Shown: positions 1-11,190, numbered from the stretch's first letter. The stretch is DNA of 64,000 bases from Notamacropus eugenii (GCF_028372415.1 NC_092875.1:49848771-49912770), one strand, 5' to 3'. The notes: generated by a model not told the origin, from the sequence alone. A program made the numbers and translations.

Positions 1-545
1 GGTTGGGGAGAGTAGTAACAACTTGGAAGGGAGGAGTAAGAAATTGAGGAAGTCTCAAAGGAAGCTGGGGATCCCAGGAGGTGGAGATGAAGAGGGATGC
101 CATTCTAGGCATGGGGGAAAGCCTGTGCAAAGGCATGGAGGTGGGAGATAGGCACAATAGGACAGCTTGGCCAGGAAGAAAAGTGTATGTGACAAGGAGT
201 GATATGAAATCAAACTGGAGAGACCAGAGTCTGGTTTTGGAAGGCTTTAAATGGTAGACAGATGTTTGTATTCTATTTTAGAAGCAAAAGGGAACTACTG
301 AAATTAATGAGCAGAGGAATAAGGTAGTTGCATTTACACCTTCAGAATATTAATTTGGCAGTTTTATGGAGGATTGATTGGAGAGGGGAGGGGTTAGATG
401 TGGGGGGACCAGTTAGGAGACTATTATTGCAATAGTCCAAGTAAGAGGTAATAAGGGCCTTCACTGGGGTGGTGGTCCTGTGGGTGGAGAGAGAAGGCCA
501 CATGTGAGGGATGCTATGGAGTTAGAATGACAGGCTGTAGCAACT
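1..545 (+). repeat. Dispersed repeat family A, middle and 3' part
   Basis: Landmarks gccattctaggcatggggga, aaggctttaaatggtagaca, gaccagttaggagactatt and gcaatagtccaagtaagagg match other family A copies. It resumes after a SINE insertion. I could not name the family with certainty. Confidence 0.6.
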
Positions 546-582
546 GATTGGGTGCCCCTCTACAGAACTAGGAAAGTGAACT

Positions 583-803
583 GGGCAACTTGGTGGTGCT
601 GAGTTTGAATCCAGCCTTAGACAGTTACTAGGTGGGGGACCCTGGGAAAGTCACTTTAATTTTGGAGTGCCACAGTTTCCTCATCTGGGGATAATGATAA
701 TAATAATACCTACATCCCAGGATTGTTACGAGGATCAAGTGAGATAATATTTGCATGCCTCACACATAGTAAGCTCTATGTAAATGCTGGCTATTATTAT
801 TAG
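583..803 (+). mobile_element. MIR-type SINE inserted in family A
   Basis: tttgaatccagccttagaca, ccacagtttcctcatctggg, gattgttacgaggatcaagt and gctggctattattatta follow MIR order. Confidence 0.7.
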
Positions 804-985
804 GTGAGAAAGAGGGGTGGAGGAGGTAGAGATAATACCTTTGAGATGCTTATCCAGGTGGAAATATCCAGCAGGTGGTTGTAAGACACAGGACTGAAGC
901 TCAGGAGAGAGATGAGTAGCTGGATATATACTTTAGGGGAGTCATCTGCATAGAGATGATCATTAAACCCACAAGGGCTGTTGAA
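804..985 (+). repeat. Dispersed repeat family A, continuation
   Basis: Continues the copy at 1-545: ccaggtggaaatatccagca, ggactgaagctcaggaga and gagtcatctgcatagagatg. Confidence 0.55.
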
Positions 986-1134
986 ATCACTGTAAGACAG
1001 TATATGCTTCTTGGCCTGGTGTCAGAGATTGATGCACATTTCCAGCCATAAGTCCCTTGATTCCCTCCCTCCCTTACTTCTTCCTTCCCTTCCAAGGTGC
1101 CATGAACTTACTCCCATCCTTGTCTTTCTAGACC

Positions 1135-1345
1135 AGGAATTTCTTCCTCCCAGATGTTCACCTGTTAGATTTCTATCCATCCTTTAAAGTCCAACTCCAA
1201 TGCCATTTCCTCAGGGAGGCCTCTCTGGTGCCTTCATTTGGCAGCTGCTTCCATCAATTATCACTAGAGTTATCTGTGTTTGTCTTATTGTCCTACTGAG
1301 CCATTAGCTGCCCAAGAGCAGGGCCAGAGTTTTGAAGCTCTCCCT
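1135..1345 (+). mobile_element. L2 LINE 3' region
   Basis: aagtccaactccaatgccat, ctcagggaggcctctctgg and gcccaagagcagggccagag follow L2 3' order. Confidence 0.6.
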
Positions 1346-1649
1346 CCTCTCCTAAGAGCATCCTCATTAAACACAGTGAAGGCAAGATCCTTCCTTATTC
1401 ACAGATCAAAGAGATCAATCAGTCCCTAAGCCTGGGCTGTGGGTGCTTGAAGGAGCAGGCAGGGTCCAAGCTGATGCTAATAGAAGGGAATTCCCCAAGC
1501 TCTTCAGTGAGCTCTTTGGAAGTGCATAAAAACCCAGCCCTGAGGCATCTGTTCTCCCCTCTCTGTGAATAGCTTTTTCAACCTTATCATTAGTGTGTAG
1601 CATTTTAGGGTTGTCACGAAACTTAGAGAATTTCTAAGTCAAACTAGAA

Positions 1650-1765
1650 AGTCAATCTAGGTTCAAAACCCGGCCTGGCCACTTCCTGCCCTCTCTGAAA
1701 TTTCTCTGCCAAATGAGACTCAGAAGGTCTCTCCTGGTCTAGGATCTCTGAATCCCAGGCTTGTA
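1650..1765 (+). mobile_element. Decayed tRNA-derived SINE
   Basis: ggttcaaaacccggcctggc, ccaaatgagactcagaagg and tctaggatctctgaatccca suggest a MIR-type remnant. Confidence 0.4.
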
Positions 1766-1884
1766 TAGGCAAAGTGACATGGCAGGTTTTGATTTGAACC
1801 AGGCCTCTCTTTCCACCATATGATAAGGAAAAGTTCCTATTTCATCTTCTCCTCCATAGGTTATGAGTGGGGGCAGGTAGGGGA

Positions 1885-2085
1885 CAACACAGCACGTGGA
1901 GCACAGGACCTGCAATCAGGAGACGAGTTCAAGTACAGCCTCAAACACTTCCTACCTATGTGATCCTGGGCAAGTCGCTTAACCTTGTTTGCCTCAGTTT
2001 CCTCTTCTGTAAAATGAGCTGGAGAGGGAAATAGCAAACCTCTTTGCCAAGAAAACCCTATAACAAAGAGTTGGATGTGACTGTA
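1885..2085 (+). mobile_element. Mar1-type SINE
   Basis: Tail features are clear: cctcagtttcctcttctgta, gagctggagagggaaatag, ctttgccaagaaaacc and gttggatgtgactg. Confidence 0.75.
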
Positions 2086-2104
2086 AAAATGTACACAAGG
2101 TGGT

Positions 2105-2205
2105 TGGAAAGCCTATCTTGAATCTGAGAAGCTGGCTTCCAGTCCTGCCTCTGACGCATACTGGCTTTGTGATCTGGGCAAGATATATACTCTCAGGGTC
2201 CCAGG
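2105..2205 (+). mobile_element. MIR-type SINE fragment
   Basis: gcttccagtcctgcctctga and tttgtgatctgggcaagat match the MIR core. Confidence 0.5.
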
Positions 2206-2439
2206 TAACTGTGAAACTCAATAGTGCCCGTGATTCTCAAGACCATTTCTCAGTCTCTCCATCTGCCACCTTCTCGGGGTAAGACTTCCACCTCCAATCT
2301 CTTCCTGTCACTGGGGAGTTGGTCCTGCCACCCCCTTTGGAGGAAGCACTCCCACCAGCCAGATCAGCTTCAGACTCCTTCTAAACCTGGCCCCTGCAGA
2401 GCCCACCCCCAGCCCTTCTCAGTTCCTTGTATGGGCTGT

Positions 2440-2515
2440 ATTCTCCCATTAGAAAGTAAGGTCCTTGAGGGTAGAGGCTGTCTTTCTTGTTACTTGTATC
2501 TGTATCCCCCGCCCT
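2440..2515 (+). mobile_element. L2 3' end fragment
   Basis: cccattagaaagtaaggtcc followed by ttgagggtagaggctgtctt. Confidence 0.55.
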
Positions 2516-2559
2516 TGGAATGGTGACTGCGGAAGTATTAATACAAGTTTTCTTTCTCC

Positions 2560-2745
2560 TCCTCTCTGTCTGTGGGTCTCTTTCCATTTCCATCTGTCTG
2601 TCTGTCTCTCTCTCTCCCCCCATGTCTCCATCTGCTTGTCTCTCTTTTACTTTTCTCTCTCTCTGTCTCTTTCTCTCCCTCCCTCCCGTCCTCTCTCCCT
2701 CCTTCCCCCCTCTCTCAATCTCTCCACCTCCATCACACAGATGCA
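2560..2745. repeat. Pyrimidine-rich (TCTC/TCTG) simple repeat
   Basis: Nearly pure T and C on the + strand with tctc and tctg runs. Serine/leucine-rich frames across it are artefacts. Confidence 0.9.
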
Positions 2746-2859
2746 CGCACACATTGATAAAATCACCTCTCTCTTTTTTTTTAAAGTAACAAGTATGCTG
2801 GGGTCCCAGGGATAAAAGAGCAAACACTAAACCACAGACCCCAAACTGAAGGAGGGGAG

Positions 2860-3235
2860 GAATCCACAATATGCATACAGATAAAAAAATATAAATAAAT
2901 ACAAAATCTGCAGGGGTAGAAGAGAGGGGAGAAGGGGATCAGGACAGGTTTCCTCTAGGGGGTGACACTTGGTCTTACCCTTGGAGCCTGGGGCTTCCAA
3001 GAAGCAAAATTGAGGGAAGAGAGGACAGCCTGGGTCAGAGGGGCCACGCTGGTAGATGGAATGTCCAGTGTGGGGAACTGCACATCAACTGGTAAGTATT
3101 TACTAAGCACCTACTGTGTGCCAGACACTGTGCTAGGCTCTGAGGATACACTTTCAGAGAAGAAAACAATGTGCTTATACTCTAATGGGGGAGACATGCA
3201 TGCCCAAGATGAATAAAGGCAGTTTGAGGACAGCA
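2860..3235 (+). repeat. Two dispersed family A fragments in abnormal order
   Basis: 2860-3080 carries an internal part (gatcaggacaggtttcctct, gacacttggtcttacc) and 3088-3235 carries the 5' part (tactaagcacctactgtgtg, ctctaatgggggagacatg). The reversed order means two separate copies. Confidence 0.6.
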
Positions 3236-3409
3236 GGCGCAGGTAATGATCAGGATCATTCAGTCCTCTCATGGGAGGGTGGAATACCAAATTCCTCCCA
3301 ACGCCTTCCTTTATAGAGAACAGAAACTGGACCCTCAGTTTACTCTAGTCTGCCTCTGTGTTGGTTTCAGCTCCTTAGAACAAGATGTCTCCTGCCAGAT
3401 AGCTTGTTC

Positions 3410-3800
3410 CCCATCCTCTTTTCTGTCTCCCCCATTAGATTGTTACCTCTTTGGGGGCAGGAGCTATTTTTTTTTAATTGTATCCCCAGAGCCTGACACA
3501 TATTGTTGTTCAGTCTTTTCAGTTCTGTCTGACTCTTCATGGCCATATTTGGGGTTTCCTTGGCAGAGATACTGGAGTGGTTTGCCATCTCCCTCACCAG
3601 CTTGTTTGACAGATGAGGAAACTGAGGCAAGCAGGGTGAAGTGACTTGCCTGAGGTGACCCAGTTAGTAAGTATCTGAGGCCAGATTTGAATTTGGGTCT
3701 TCCTGACTCCAGACCTGATGCTCTATCCACAGTGTCACCCAACTGCCCATGCCTGGCACAGAGTAGGTATTTAATAAACATTTGTTGGATTGAATCTGTA
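3410..3800 (+). mobile_element. L2 3' end split by a Mar1-type SINE
   Basis: 3410-3499 reads ccccattagattgttacctc then gtatccccagagcctgacac; 3748-3800 completes it with ggcacagagtaggtatttaa and catttgttggattgaat. Confidence 0.75.
3500..3747 (-). mobile_element. Mar1-type SINE, near full length
   Basis: Antisense order: ttgttgttcagtcttttcag, tttggggtttccttggcag, ggagtggtttgccatctcc, gatgaggaaactgaggcaa and the tRNA-like end tgctctatccacagtgtcac. Nested in the 3' end of an L2; a gcctgacaca/gcctggcaca pair at the edges may be a target-site duplication. Confidence 0.85.
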
Positions 3801-4310
3801 AAGGCCTCCTATAGAGGGAGATATTTGAGCTGAGTTATGAAAGCAACCGAGGACAATAAGTTGGAGGAGAAGAGGGGGCCGTTGCAGGCATGGGGGACAA
3901 CCAGTGCCAAATAGGTCAGTTTGTCTAGAATAGAAAGCACTTGGGAAGAAGCTGGAAGGGAGGATAATAGGCCATCAGCTTGAGAAGGTAGGCTGAGCCA
4001 GATTGTAAAGGGCCATGCTGGAGCCAGCTCTTAGTAAGCTGATTGTTAAATTTTCAGCCAGCATTTATGACTTGGGAATTGGCAAGCTGCAAATCAAGAC
4101 TTGATGTTGCTTTGTTGATTGTCTAGACTTAAGAAAGTGATGGAGAAAATGTAGATTAAACTTAAAAGTGTGTCCTGCTTTGGTTGTTAAACATTTCCCA
4201 GAAAATCACCAGCTTTCAGTACCAAAGAGAGAATTTTTAAATTTGATTCTAGAGGCAATAGGGATTCACTGAGCTTCTGGAGCAGGGGAGTAACATGGTT
4301 GAATGTAATC
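3800..4310 (+). repeat. Dispersed family A copy split by element B
   Basis: 3800-4012 (ggcatgggggacaaccagtg, gagccagattgtaaaggg) and 4213-4310 (ttgattctagaggcaatagg, gagcaggggagtaacatgg) are collinear pieces of one copy. Confidence 0.6.
4013..4212 (+). mobile_element. Element B, copy 1 (unclassified insertion of about 200 bp)
   Basis: It begins tggagccagctcttagtaag and ends near gttgttaaacatttccc. It lies cleanly inside a family A copy and has a second copy at 20960-21210, with shared blocks gcttgat, ttgtctag, cttaagaaag, gatggagaaaat and atgtagattaaa. I could not assign a class; a solo LTR or short DNA transposon is possible. Confidence 0.6.
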
Positions 4311-5150
4311 TGCCTCTTCTACCTGCACCACAGAAAAGATGGTAAATGGAGCTGAACCTCCTGATTGGGCTATAGGCACATGGAAGGAGGAGAGCTCCTG
4401 GATGTCCAGAGGAGCTGATTCCAGGTCCCCACCAGGTCAACGTTGCTTCTAGTGGATCCAAATAGTGACACACAGACGCTCAATAAATTGCTTGGTTGAC
4501 AATGGGTTAACTTTGGTGGAGTTAAATGTTTATGGAGTACTCCTGACAGCCAGTCTCCTCTTAGAAGTGAAAAGAACCTTAGGGATAGGAGTGTGCACAA
4601 GGTATCTTACCTGGTCAATGTTTGTTGAATCAAATTGAATCTTGTCCAAACTCCTCATGTTACAGAGGAAGAAGTTGAGATCTGCACCAGGCATAGGGGT
4701 GGGGGTTCTATGCCCAAAGTTCCACAGTAAGTCAGTAGTCAAGCCAATTCTAGTTTTGCACTCCCAGCTCCCACACCAGAACTCTCCGCATTGGACTACC
4801 TTACCGCTTTCACCTCAAGCACTTGTCACTCAAATCTTCCTCTTTTCCAAGCCCAGGCAGGAAAGATAGGCTTGTGTGAAAGGTGTTAGCACACTTACTA
4901 TGTCCTTGGGTTTGCTTTCCAAGTTGGAAATATCAGGTGGTTTCCATTATTAAATATTTACCCTCCCCTTGGCTTCTGTGTCATGGAAACACCACACCAG
5001 GATGAGCAAAGAAGAGGAAACACCAATTGAGAGGAAGGATTCTATACCACTGGGTGGGCAGGGCTTGATTTCTGCAAAGTCTGACACCTGGGCTTCCTGT
5101 TCATTTGTAAAGGTGCAAGATTAGCAAAGACGGAAGGCAGGAGGCAATGC
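4310..5150. other. Mostly unassigned, with one antisense SINE
   Basis: 4640-4795 is a decayed SINE on the - strand (ctcatgttacagaggaagaa, cccaaagttccacagtaag). The rest shows no gene or repeat that I recognise. Confidence 0.4.
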
Positions 5151-5410
5151 CATCCAGGTTCTGGGCTCTGAGCCCAACTCTGCTATCTTTCTGGGTGCCC
5201 CCAACTGGGTCCAAGTCTCAGTATCCCCTTCTGTAAAATGTGAATCATTGTCTCTGCCTCATAGAGAAGACAGGAGGAATGGTGAGGATCCCGAAGAATT
5301 GAAGGGTTCAGATTCCAGCTTTGCCATTTGGATGACTCTGGACAAGTCACAGGCTTTCTGAGCTTTTCTGTCAAATAAGGAAGTTAAACTAGAGGACCCC
5401 TGGTCCAGAC
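5150..5410 (+). mobile_element. Two adjacent MIR-type SINE fragments
   Basis: 5150-5270 has ccccttctgtaaaatgtgaa; 5285-5410 has gattccagctttgccatttg, gactctggacaagtcac and taaactagaggacccctgg. Confidence 0.6.
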
Positions 5411-5449
5411 ATAATTTTATTAAACTATGACCTTGTGGTTTGGTGCTAT

Positions 5450-5785
5450 TATTACTTCCATTATCAACTAACTCCATAAAGTCTTTCCTGATTTCTTCCC
5501 CCACTCTCCTCACCCCCATTGGTTGGTGCCCTGCCTCCCAAAACTATCTTCAACTAATTTTACATATAATCTGTATATACCTATATATATATATACCTAT
5601 ATATACCTACATATATGCCTATATATATATGTATATATATATATATATATATACACATACACACACACGTTTCTTCTCCATTCAAATGGAATATAAGCTC
5701 CCTTCTTTGCCACTGTCCTCAGTGTCTAGAACACAGTAGGTCCTTAATAAATAAATATTTGTTGGTAGATCAATTGGAGAGAGAA
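5450..5785 (+). mobile_element. L2 3' end expanded by an AT microsatellite
   Basis: L2 text (gtctttcctgatttcttccc) before, and ggaatataagctcccttctt then cagtaggtccttaataaata after, a TA-rich block. Confidence 0.65.
5575..5668. repeat. (TA)n-type microsatellite
   Basis: tatatacc and tatatatata runs ending in an acacac stretch. Confidence 0.9.
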
Positions 5786-5872
5786 TCATCTTGGAATCAG
5801 CATCAGAAACCCTACCCCAACAACCTCTTCTGGAAGACAGGGACAGGGTTCAAATGTCTTTCCCATGCTGCA

Positions 5873-6104
5873 GTTCAGTTGTTTCGGGTGTGTCCATCTT
5901 TTCGTGACCCTATTTGGGATTTTCTTGGCAGAGATATTGAAATAGTTTTCCATTTCCTTCTCTGGCTCATTTTACAGATGAGGAAATCGAGGCAAACAAG
6001 GTGAAGTGACTTGCCCAGGGTCATACAGCGAGTAAGTGTCTGAGGCCAGATTTGAATGCAGGAAGATGAGTTTTCCTGATTCCACTCTTAGTACTCTATC
6101 CATT
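5873..6104 (-). mobile_element. Mar1-type SINE
   Basis: gggattttcttggcagagat, gatgaggaaatcgaggcaaa, gtgacttgcccagggtcata and tagtactctatcca. Confidence 0.85.
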
Positions 6105-6144
6105 TCTTTCCCATAGTCTGGTCCAAGCTCTATAAATGCCAAGA

Positions 6145-6300
6145 TAAACCCAGTACTTAGAACAGTGCCTGGCACAGGGTATGAGTTTAATAAATATATT
6201 ACCTGACTGGTTAAACAGGGGCAGCATGATGTAGTGGGTAGAATGCTTGGTTTGGAGTCAGGAAGGCCTGGATTCAAATCTGCCTCAACAGTTCCTAGGA
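6145..6300 (+). mobile_element. L2/MIR 3' end followed by a truncated SINE head
   Basis: 6145-6205 has cagtgcctggcacagggtat and aataaatat; 6215-6300 is a tRNA-like head (gggcagcatgatgtagtggg, gattcaaatctgcctc) cut short. Confidence 0.6.
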
Positions 6301-6499
6301 ATACCTAGATCCCTTTAGGGTTTATTTCTGGTGTTTCCAGCGCTATCTTGGTCTCATCAAGGCTCTTTCTTGGGCTCAGAACATAAGATAGGAATGGAAA
6401 TAGACCTACTCAATCAATGTGGATTCACTGATACAAGAAAACTGGCAAACTAACAACATCTTGTCCCCCAGTAATCAGTCAGGTGCCTTCTATGCACTT

Positions 6500-6585
6500 A
6501 GTGTCTTAATGAAGAAGTGGGACTTGAACTCAGGTCTTCTTGAGCTTGATGCTGGCTCTCTATCCTCCACACTAGTATTGCTTCT
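6500..6585 (-). mobile_element. SINE fragment
   Basis: gggacttgaactcaggtctt and tctatcctccacacta. Confidence 0.45.
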
Positions 6586-6859
6586 CATAAATAAGAGCCT
6601 GGTGAATTGATTTGGATGAAAACCTCGGAAGCTTACTATCAGGTATCCCTCCCTAGTGACCCATTCCTTCCAAGCACGGAGAGTTCCTGCACTCCCCTGG
6701 CAGAGGTGACCTACAGAGGGCCAAGGATGAAGGAGAGAGGGCAGCAGATCCCTGGCACCTCCTGGGCCTTGTGGATCCAGCGTGGCCATGGGTTCCTCTC
6801 GCTGCTCCATAGAGGAGCAATCCTCCCGATGGCTCCCTGAACAGTACGGGCATGTTGGC

Positions 6860-7190
6860 ATAGGTAATGGAATCCTAGATCAGGACTGGGAAACCCTGGG
6901 TTCAGACTCTGCTTCTGACACGGACTAGCTATAAATCATAGCTGGGGCATTCTCTGAGTATCGACTCCCTCACCAATGACATGGAGGAAATACTGGAGCC
7001 ATGGTGCATAGAGAATTGACCTCGAGGCCCGGAACACCTGGACTCAAGGGGCAGCTCATACATGTGCCCCTGTGCTGACTCTTCAGAGCCCTGGGCAAAT
7101 CTCTAAGTCTTTCTGTTGCAGAGGAGGGGCCACATGCTTTGCTAGATGGGAGTTCCTAATAAACAGTGTAATCACAGTCCCTATCCCTAC
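6860..7190 (+). mobile_element. Two decayed SINE copies in tandem
   Basis: 6860-6990 (ggttcagactctgcttctga) and 7000-7190 (gcatagagaattgacctcga, cctgggcaaatctctaag). Confidence 0.45.
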
Positions 7191-7384
7191 TGTCTGTAGG
7201 ATAGGTTAGTTGTGAGGCTTAAATGAAATTTCAAGGTCTTGCGTACATATCAATTACTGTTGCTGTTTTCAGACTCACCTTGAGGGCCAAGAGTCCTGGG
7301 GATTCTGGCTCTAAGTCCCTGAGATGTTAGATGTCAAATAGGGTCTGCTTAAGGTGTGAACCCTGTGGATCAAAGATTTACATC

Positions 7385-7545
7385 TGGATGATGCCTCAGA
7401 CATCATCTAGTCTAAGCCCCTCATTTTGCAGATGGAGAAACTGAGGCAAAATTACCCAAGGTTTCACTCATAGCAAGTGGCAGAGCTGGGATCTGATCCC
7501 TGAGTCCTGGACTCTTAAATCTCACTTTCTTTCTACTGTACGCAC
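7385..7545 (-). mobile_element. MIR-type SINE
   Basis: ccctcattttgcagatggag, agcaagtggcagagctggga and tctttctactgtacgcacc. Confidence 0.65.
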
Positions 7546-7610
7546 CATGCGCTCTCTTAGGCCAAGCACCGCCATCCTGAGACACTTGGCCTTTTGATCT
7601 AACTGCTAGA

Positions 7611-8171
7611 GTGTGCTTAAAGGTCATGTCAAGATATATCCTTGCTCCCCAGATTTCTCATCCCCTAAAAGAAGGTCTTTCTCCCTTGCTGCCCCGAGGT
7701 CACATCAGGACAGAGGAGCGTGCCACCGGAGGCAGGCTGTTCTGGCCAGGAGCCTCGGTAACGAAATCCCCCAGGGGCCCGCTGGGACACCTCCAGGCCA
7801 GCACCGGATCCCATAGCAACATGGCAGAGAGCACTGGGGCCCAGCCCAGCCCAGCTCCCCAGCTCCCTCGTATTGACATTGGCTCTGGGGCTAGGCAGCC
7901 TGTTTATCCAGAGAGACTTGGAAACAATGAGGCTGCTTCTAATGCGCCAGCTGGGGAGGGGGGGAATGGAGGGCAGGGGCCCAGAAGGGCAGAGCAGACC
8001 CAGAGGGAGGCTTTGAATATTAATGTCTTTTCTCCCACTCCACTCTGTCTGGAAAGCCCTTCAGTTCTGCAGGCAATTAGGACCAGGAGAAAAGGAGAAA
8101 AGCTTCCCTCCTGGCCCAAGGCTCCAGACATACTGAGCCCAGAGCTAAGAAAGACTTCCAAGAAGATTTAG
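7611..8171 (+). other. Repeat-free stretch with a 186-codon open frame; coding status unknown
   Basis: This is the longest open frame outside known repeats and the CpG island. It reads through fairly GC-rich sequence, contains an internal Met in MAESTGAQPSPAPQLPR, and is rich in Pro, Gly, Ala, Ser. I recognise no family. No splice sites, promoter or poly(A) signal stand out, and the block also resembles non-coding constrained DNA (ggctttgaatattaatgtc). Most likely a chance frame; a lineage-specific exon is the alternative. Confidence 0.2.
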
Positions 8172-8295
8172 AGCTGAAAGAGACCTTATGGGGCATCAAA
8201 TCCAATCTCACCCTATTCCACTTATTTTACAGATAAGAAACTGAGGCTGGAAAGGCCAATATCATTCTGGGAGAACCCAGGTCAGAAGCCAGGAA
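8170..8295 (-). mobile_element. SINE fragment
   Basis: gagctgaaagagaccttatg, ttttacagataagaaactga and gtcagaagccagg. Confidence 0.55.
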
Positions 8296-8392
8296 CCCTA
8301 GGCCCTGGAGCAGGTAGCCAGCAGTTATGCTTGGGGTGGTAGTTCAAGTATATAGTGGGGTTCATGATGATAGTACATGGGGAAAGGGTCAG

Positions 8393-8780
8393 TAAGTCCG
8401 TCAATAAACATTTCTTAAGTGCCAGGGACGGTGCTAAGAGCTGGGCAAAAACATGGTCCCTGCCTTCAAGGAATTCACATTCTAACGGAGAAAACAATGT
8501 GCAAACCCCAAATAAGATATACACAAGATAAACTGAAGATAATCTCAGAGCAAAGGCATTAAGAATTAGGGAAATCAAAGAGGTTTCTTTTAAAAGATGG
8601 GATTTTAGCTGAGAGTTGAAAGAAACCAGAAGGTGGAGATGAGGAGGGAGAGACTTTCAAGCATGGTGCACACCCAGAAAAAATGCCCAGAGTTGGGAGA
8701 TGGGGAGTCTTGTACAAGGAGCAGCCAGGAGACCAGTGTCATTGAGTCACAGAGTAGCTGGAGAGGGGGGAAGGAGTCAG
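8393..8780 (+). repeat. Dispersed family A, well preserved copy
   Basis: The order is intact: aagtgccagggacggtgcta, ttcacattctaacggagaaa, gggattttagctgagagttg, gagatgaggagggagaga, agagttgggagatgggga and gaccagtgtcattga. Confidence 0.7.
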
Positions 8781-9019
8781 AATTCAGTTTGAGATTAGAC
8801 AAGGGTTTGGGGCTCACAGCCTGGAATGTGGCATAGACTTTAAAAATTATTTGTTAGCTAGGATTCGAGTTAAAGTTAAGATTAGAGTGGAGAAATTAAA
8901 GATTAAGGACGGGGTGTGATTATTGGGAAAGATCATTCTTAGGCAAGAGGAGATCTAGTCACCTGGTATCTCCCCAAGATAAAGTGTCAAATTTGATTGC
9001 CAAGAGAAAGAAATGGGGA

Positions 9020-9845
9020 AACATTCAATCAGCATTTGTTAATCTCCTGCTAAAAACAGGCATATACTAGGCTGGGCTAAACATTGGGAAATAAACAAAA
9101 TAAAATCAGACCCTTCCTTCAAGGACTTCACATCTGACTTGGAAGGAAACAAGACCCATAGATAAATTAACACAAAATACATACACCAAGTACTCTGCCC
9201 AGAGACATAGGCATGGCCTAGGTGACATCCAAGGGGTCCCATCTAGCTCAGTTATTCTATCTGTGCCCTGGGAGAGCACTTCTTCCCAATTAATCACTTC
9301 CCAGAAGGGGTGAATATGGGCATCTTCCTGTGCTAGAGTGATGTATTTCAGAGACTCTCAGATTCACCAGCCTTTGTTTTTCTAAGACTCTTCCTGCCAA
9401 AATTGCCTTGGTGGAAATCTTATTCATTTCAGAGATTAGGTCACTGGCAGCTTTCCATGATGATGGATGGGCTCGTTCCACAGATACACTGAGAATGGAG
9501 ACTAACTCTGGGCACACTGACACAGAGGACCCCATCTACACAGGGTAGCTGTGTAAACAAGCAAAGGGTTTCCAACAATTGGGGAGAGAAGAGAAATACC
9601 TAGAGAAGACATTGAAGGTAAAATCTGGAATTCAAGACTTCAAGTGCCCAGTCATAACCTTGGACCGGTATTTAGGCTACTCAGTGGGAAAAACAAAGGA
9701 GCACCAGCCCCAGTCCCTGCCCTCAGAGAGCTCCCAATTGGGGGACAAAGATCCAGGTCCTGCCTTAGGGGCTCTGACAGAGGAGGAGCAGACACAGACC
9801 CTTCCCTCAGGGAACTCTTAGTTTAGGGTTAAAAGAGTGAGGAAA
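9020..9845 (+). repeat. Family A 5' fragments separated by unassigned sequence
   Basis: 9020-9190 is a clear 5' part (agacccttccttcaaggact). 9190-9680 shows nothing recognisable. 9680-9845 contains two family A-like pieces in a row (cagtccctgccctcagagag; acccttccctcagggaactc). Confidence 0.5.
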
Positions 9846-9974
9846 CCCACCTTCTGTTGTATGTAGGGAGAGAAGGAAGATGAAGGTGGTGTCAGGAGTA
9901 CAGTCAGTGTGGTAAGGACCTTGGCTGTGGATGGGAAGTGGCCAGGAGACCTGGCCCTGGCCAGGAGAAGGGGA

Positions 9975-10165
9975 CAAGGTAGTAAAGTAGGAAGAATGTT
10001 GTCTTTGGAGTCAGAGTGCTCGGGGTTCAACCCTTACTCTGCCATGTACTAGCTGTGAGACCCTGAGTAACCATGTGTCCTATATGGACCTCAGTTTCTT
10101 CTACAAAATGGAGGTACTAGACTGGATAGCCTCTAAGGTCCCTCCCTTCTTAATCCTTGATCTCC
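9975..10165 (+). mobile_element. MIR-type SINE
   Basis: gtctttggagtcagagtgct, tactctgccatgtactagct, gacctcagtttcttctacaa and actagactggatagcctcta. Confidence 0.7.
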
Positions 10166-10735
10166 TGATCCTACTACTAGATAGCTTTACATTCTAGGCA
10201 GCTCTTTTGTAACCCCCCTTTCCCCCTCACCCCATACACCCTTTCCTTGATGGTAACCACAGAGAATGACTTGGCTCTAAGGAATCAACACTCCAACTTC
10301 CACAGACATCCTCTTATTGCCACTGCCTCAATCATATGCCCTCCATTCTGCAGCCTAATAAGGATTATTGTAGCTTCAGCCTTCTTTGGAAACTCCCAGA
10401 AAGCTTTCCTGACTCTCACAGGGTGGCTGGGGGCAGGGGATCGGCTAGCACCTGTTAAAAATATGTCACAGTCTCCCTACTTGATATTGGAGCCCAGTCA
10501 TCCAGGAGGATAAGAATAGCGGGTATGTATATCATACTTAAAGGCTTGCAATGCCCTTTATATACATTTTTCTCATTGGAGTCTCACAGAAACCCCACCA
10601 CCAGGTGCTAACTGTATTAGGATCCTTGGTTTAAAAGGGAAAAAGACACAGACCCTGCCTCAGGAAGTTTATAGTTTTTAGGGTTAAAAGAGTGAAAAGT
10701 GGGAGAGGGGAACCTGCCCCTCACAGGAAGCATTT
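10165..10735. other. Mostly unassigned; contains a repeat-tail fragment
   Basis: 10535-10600 resembles a MIR/SINE tail (ggcttgcaatgccctttata). 10644-10695 shares agacacagaccct and agggttaaaagagtga with 9790-9840. Otherwise no gene or repeat recognised. Confidence 0.4.
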
Positions 10736-10868
10736 CATAGGGTCATAAATTTAGAGCTAGAAGGGAGCCAAGAGGCCATTTATGTAGATAGAGGCCCTGA
10801 TATGGAGACAGATGATGGATGGATGGATAGATAGATAAATGCATGGATGGCTGGATAGACAGACAGGC

Positions 10869-10932
<64 letters not shown>

Positions 10933-11190
10933 GACGGATAGATGGATGGATGGATAGATGGATGAATAGATAGATAAATGCATGGATGGATGATAGACAG
11001 GCAGACAGAGAGAAAGACAGATCAATACATACATACATACATGCATATATACATACATACAAAGATGATGGATAGATGGATGGATGGATGGATGGAGAAT
11101 ATAGCACAAAGACATTAAGTAATTTATCATGGTCACACAGGTAGTCAGAAAGTGAGGCAGAAGTAAAATGGTGTTTTCCTTGTGCTGAGC
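10735..11190 (-). mobile_element. SINE split by a GATA/GATG microsatellite
   Basis: 10735-10785 (taaatttagagctagaaggg) and 11105-11190 (ttatcatggtcacacaggta) are the two halves of one antisense SINE. Confidence 0.55.
10790..11100. repeat. (GATA)n/(GATG)n microsatellite
   Basis: A near-pure gata run (about 10870-10932) flanked by gatg and catacata variants. Frames reading SIYLSIYL on the - strand are artefacts. Confidence 0.95.
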
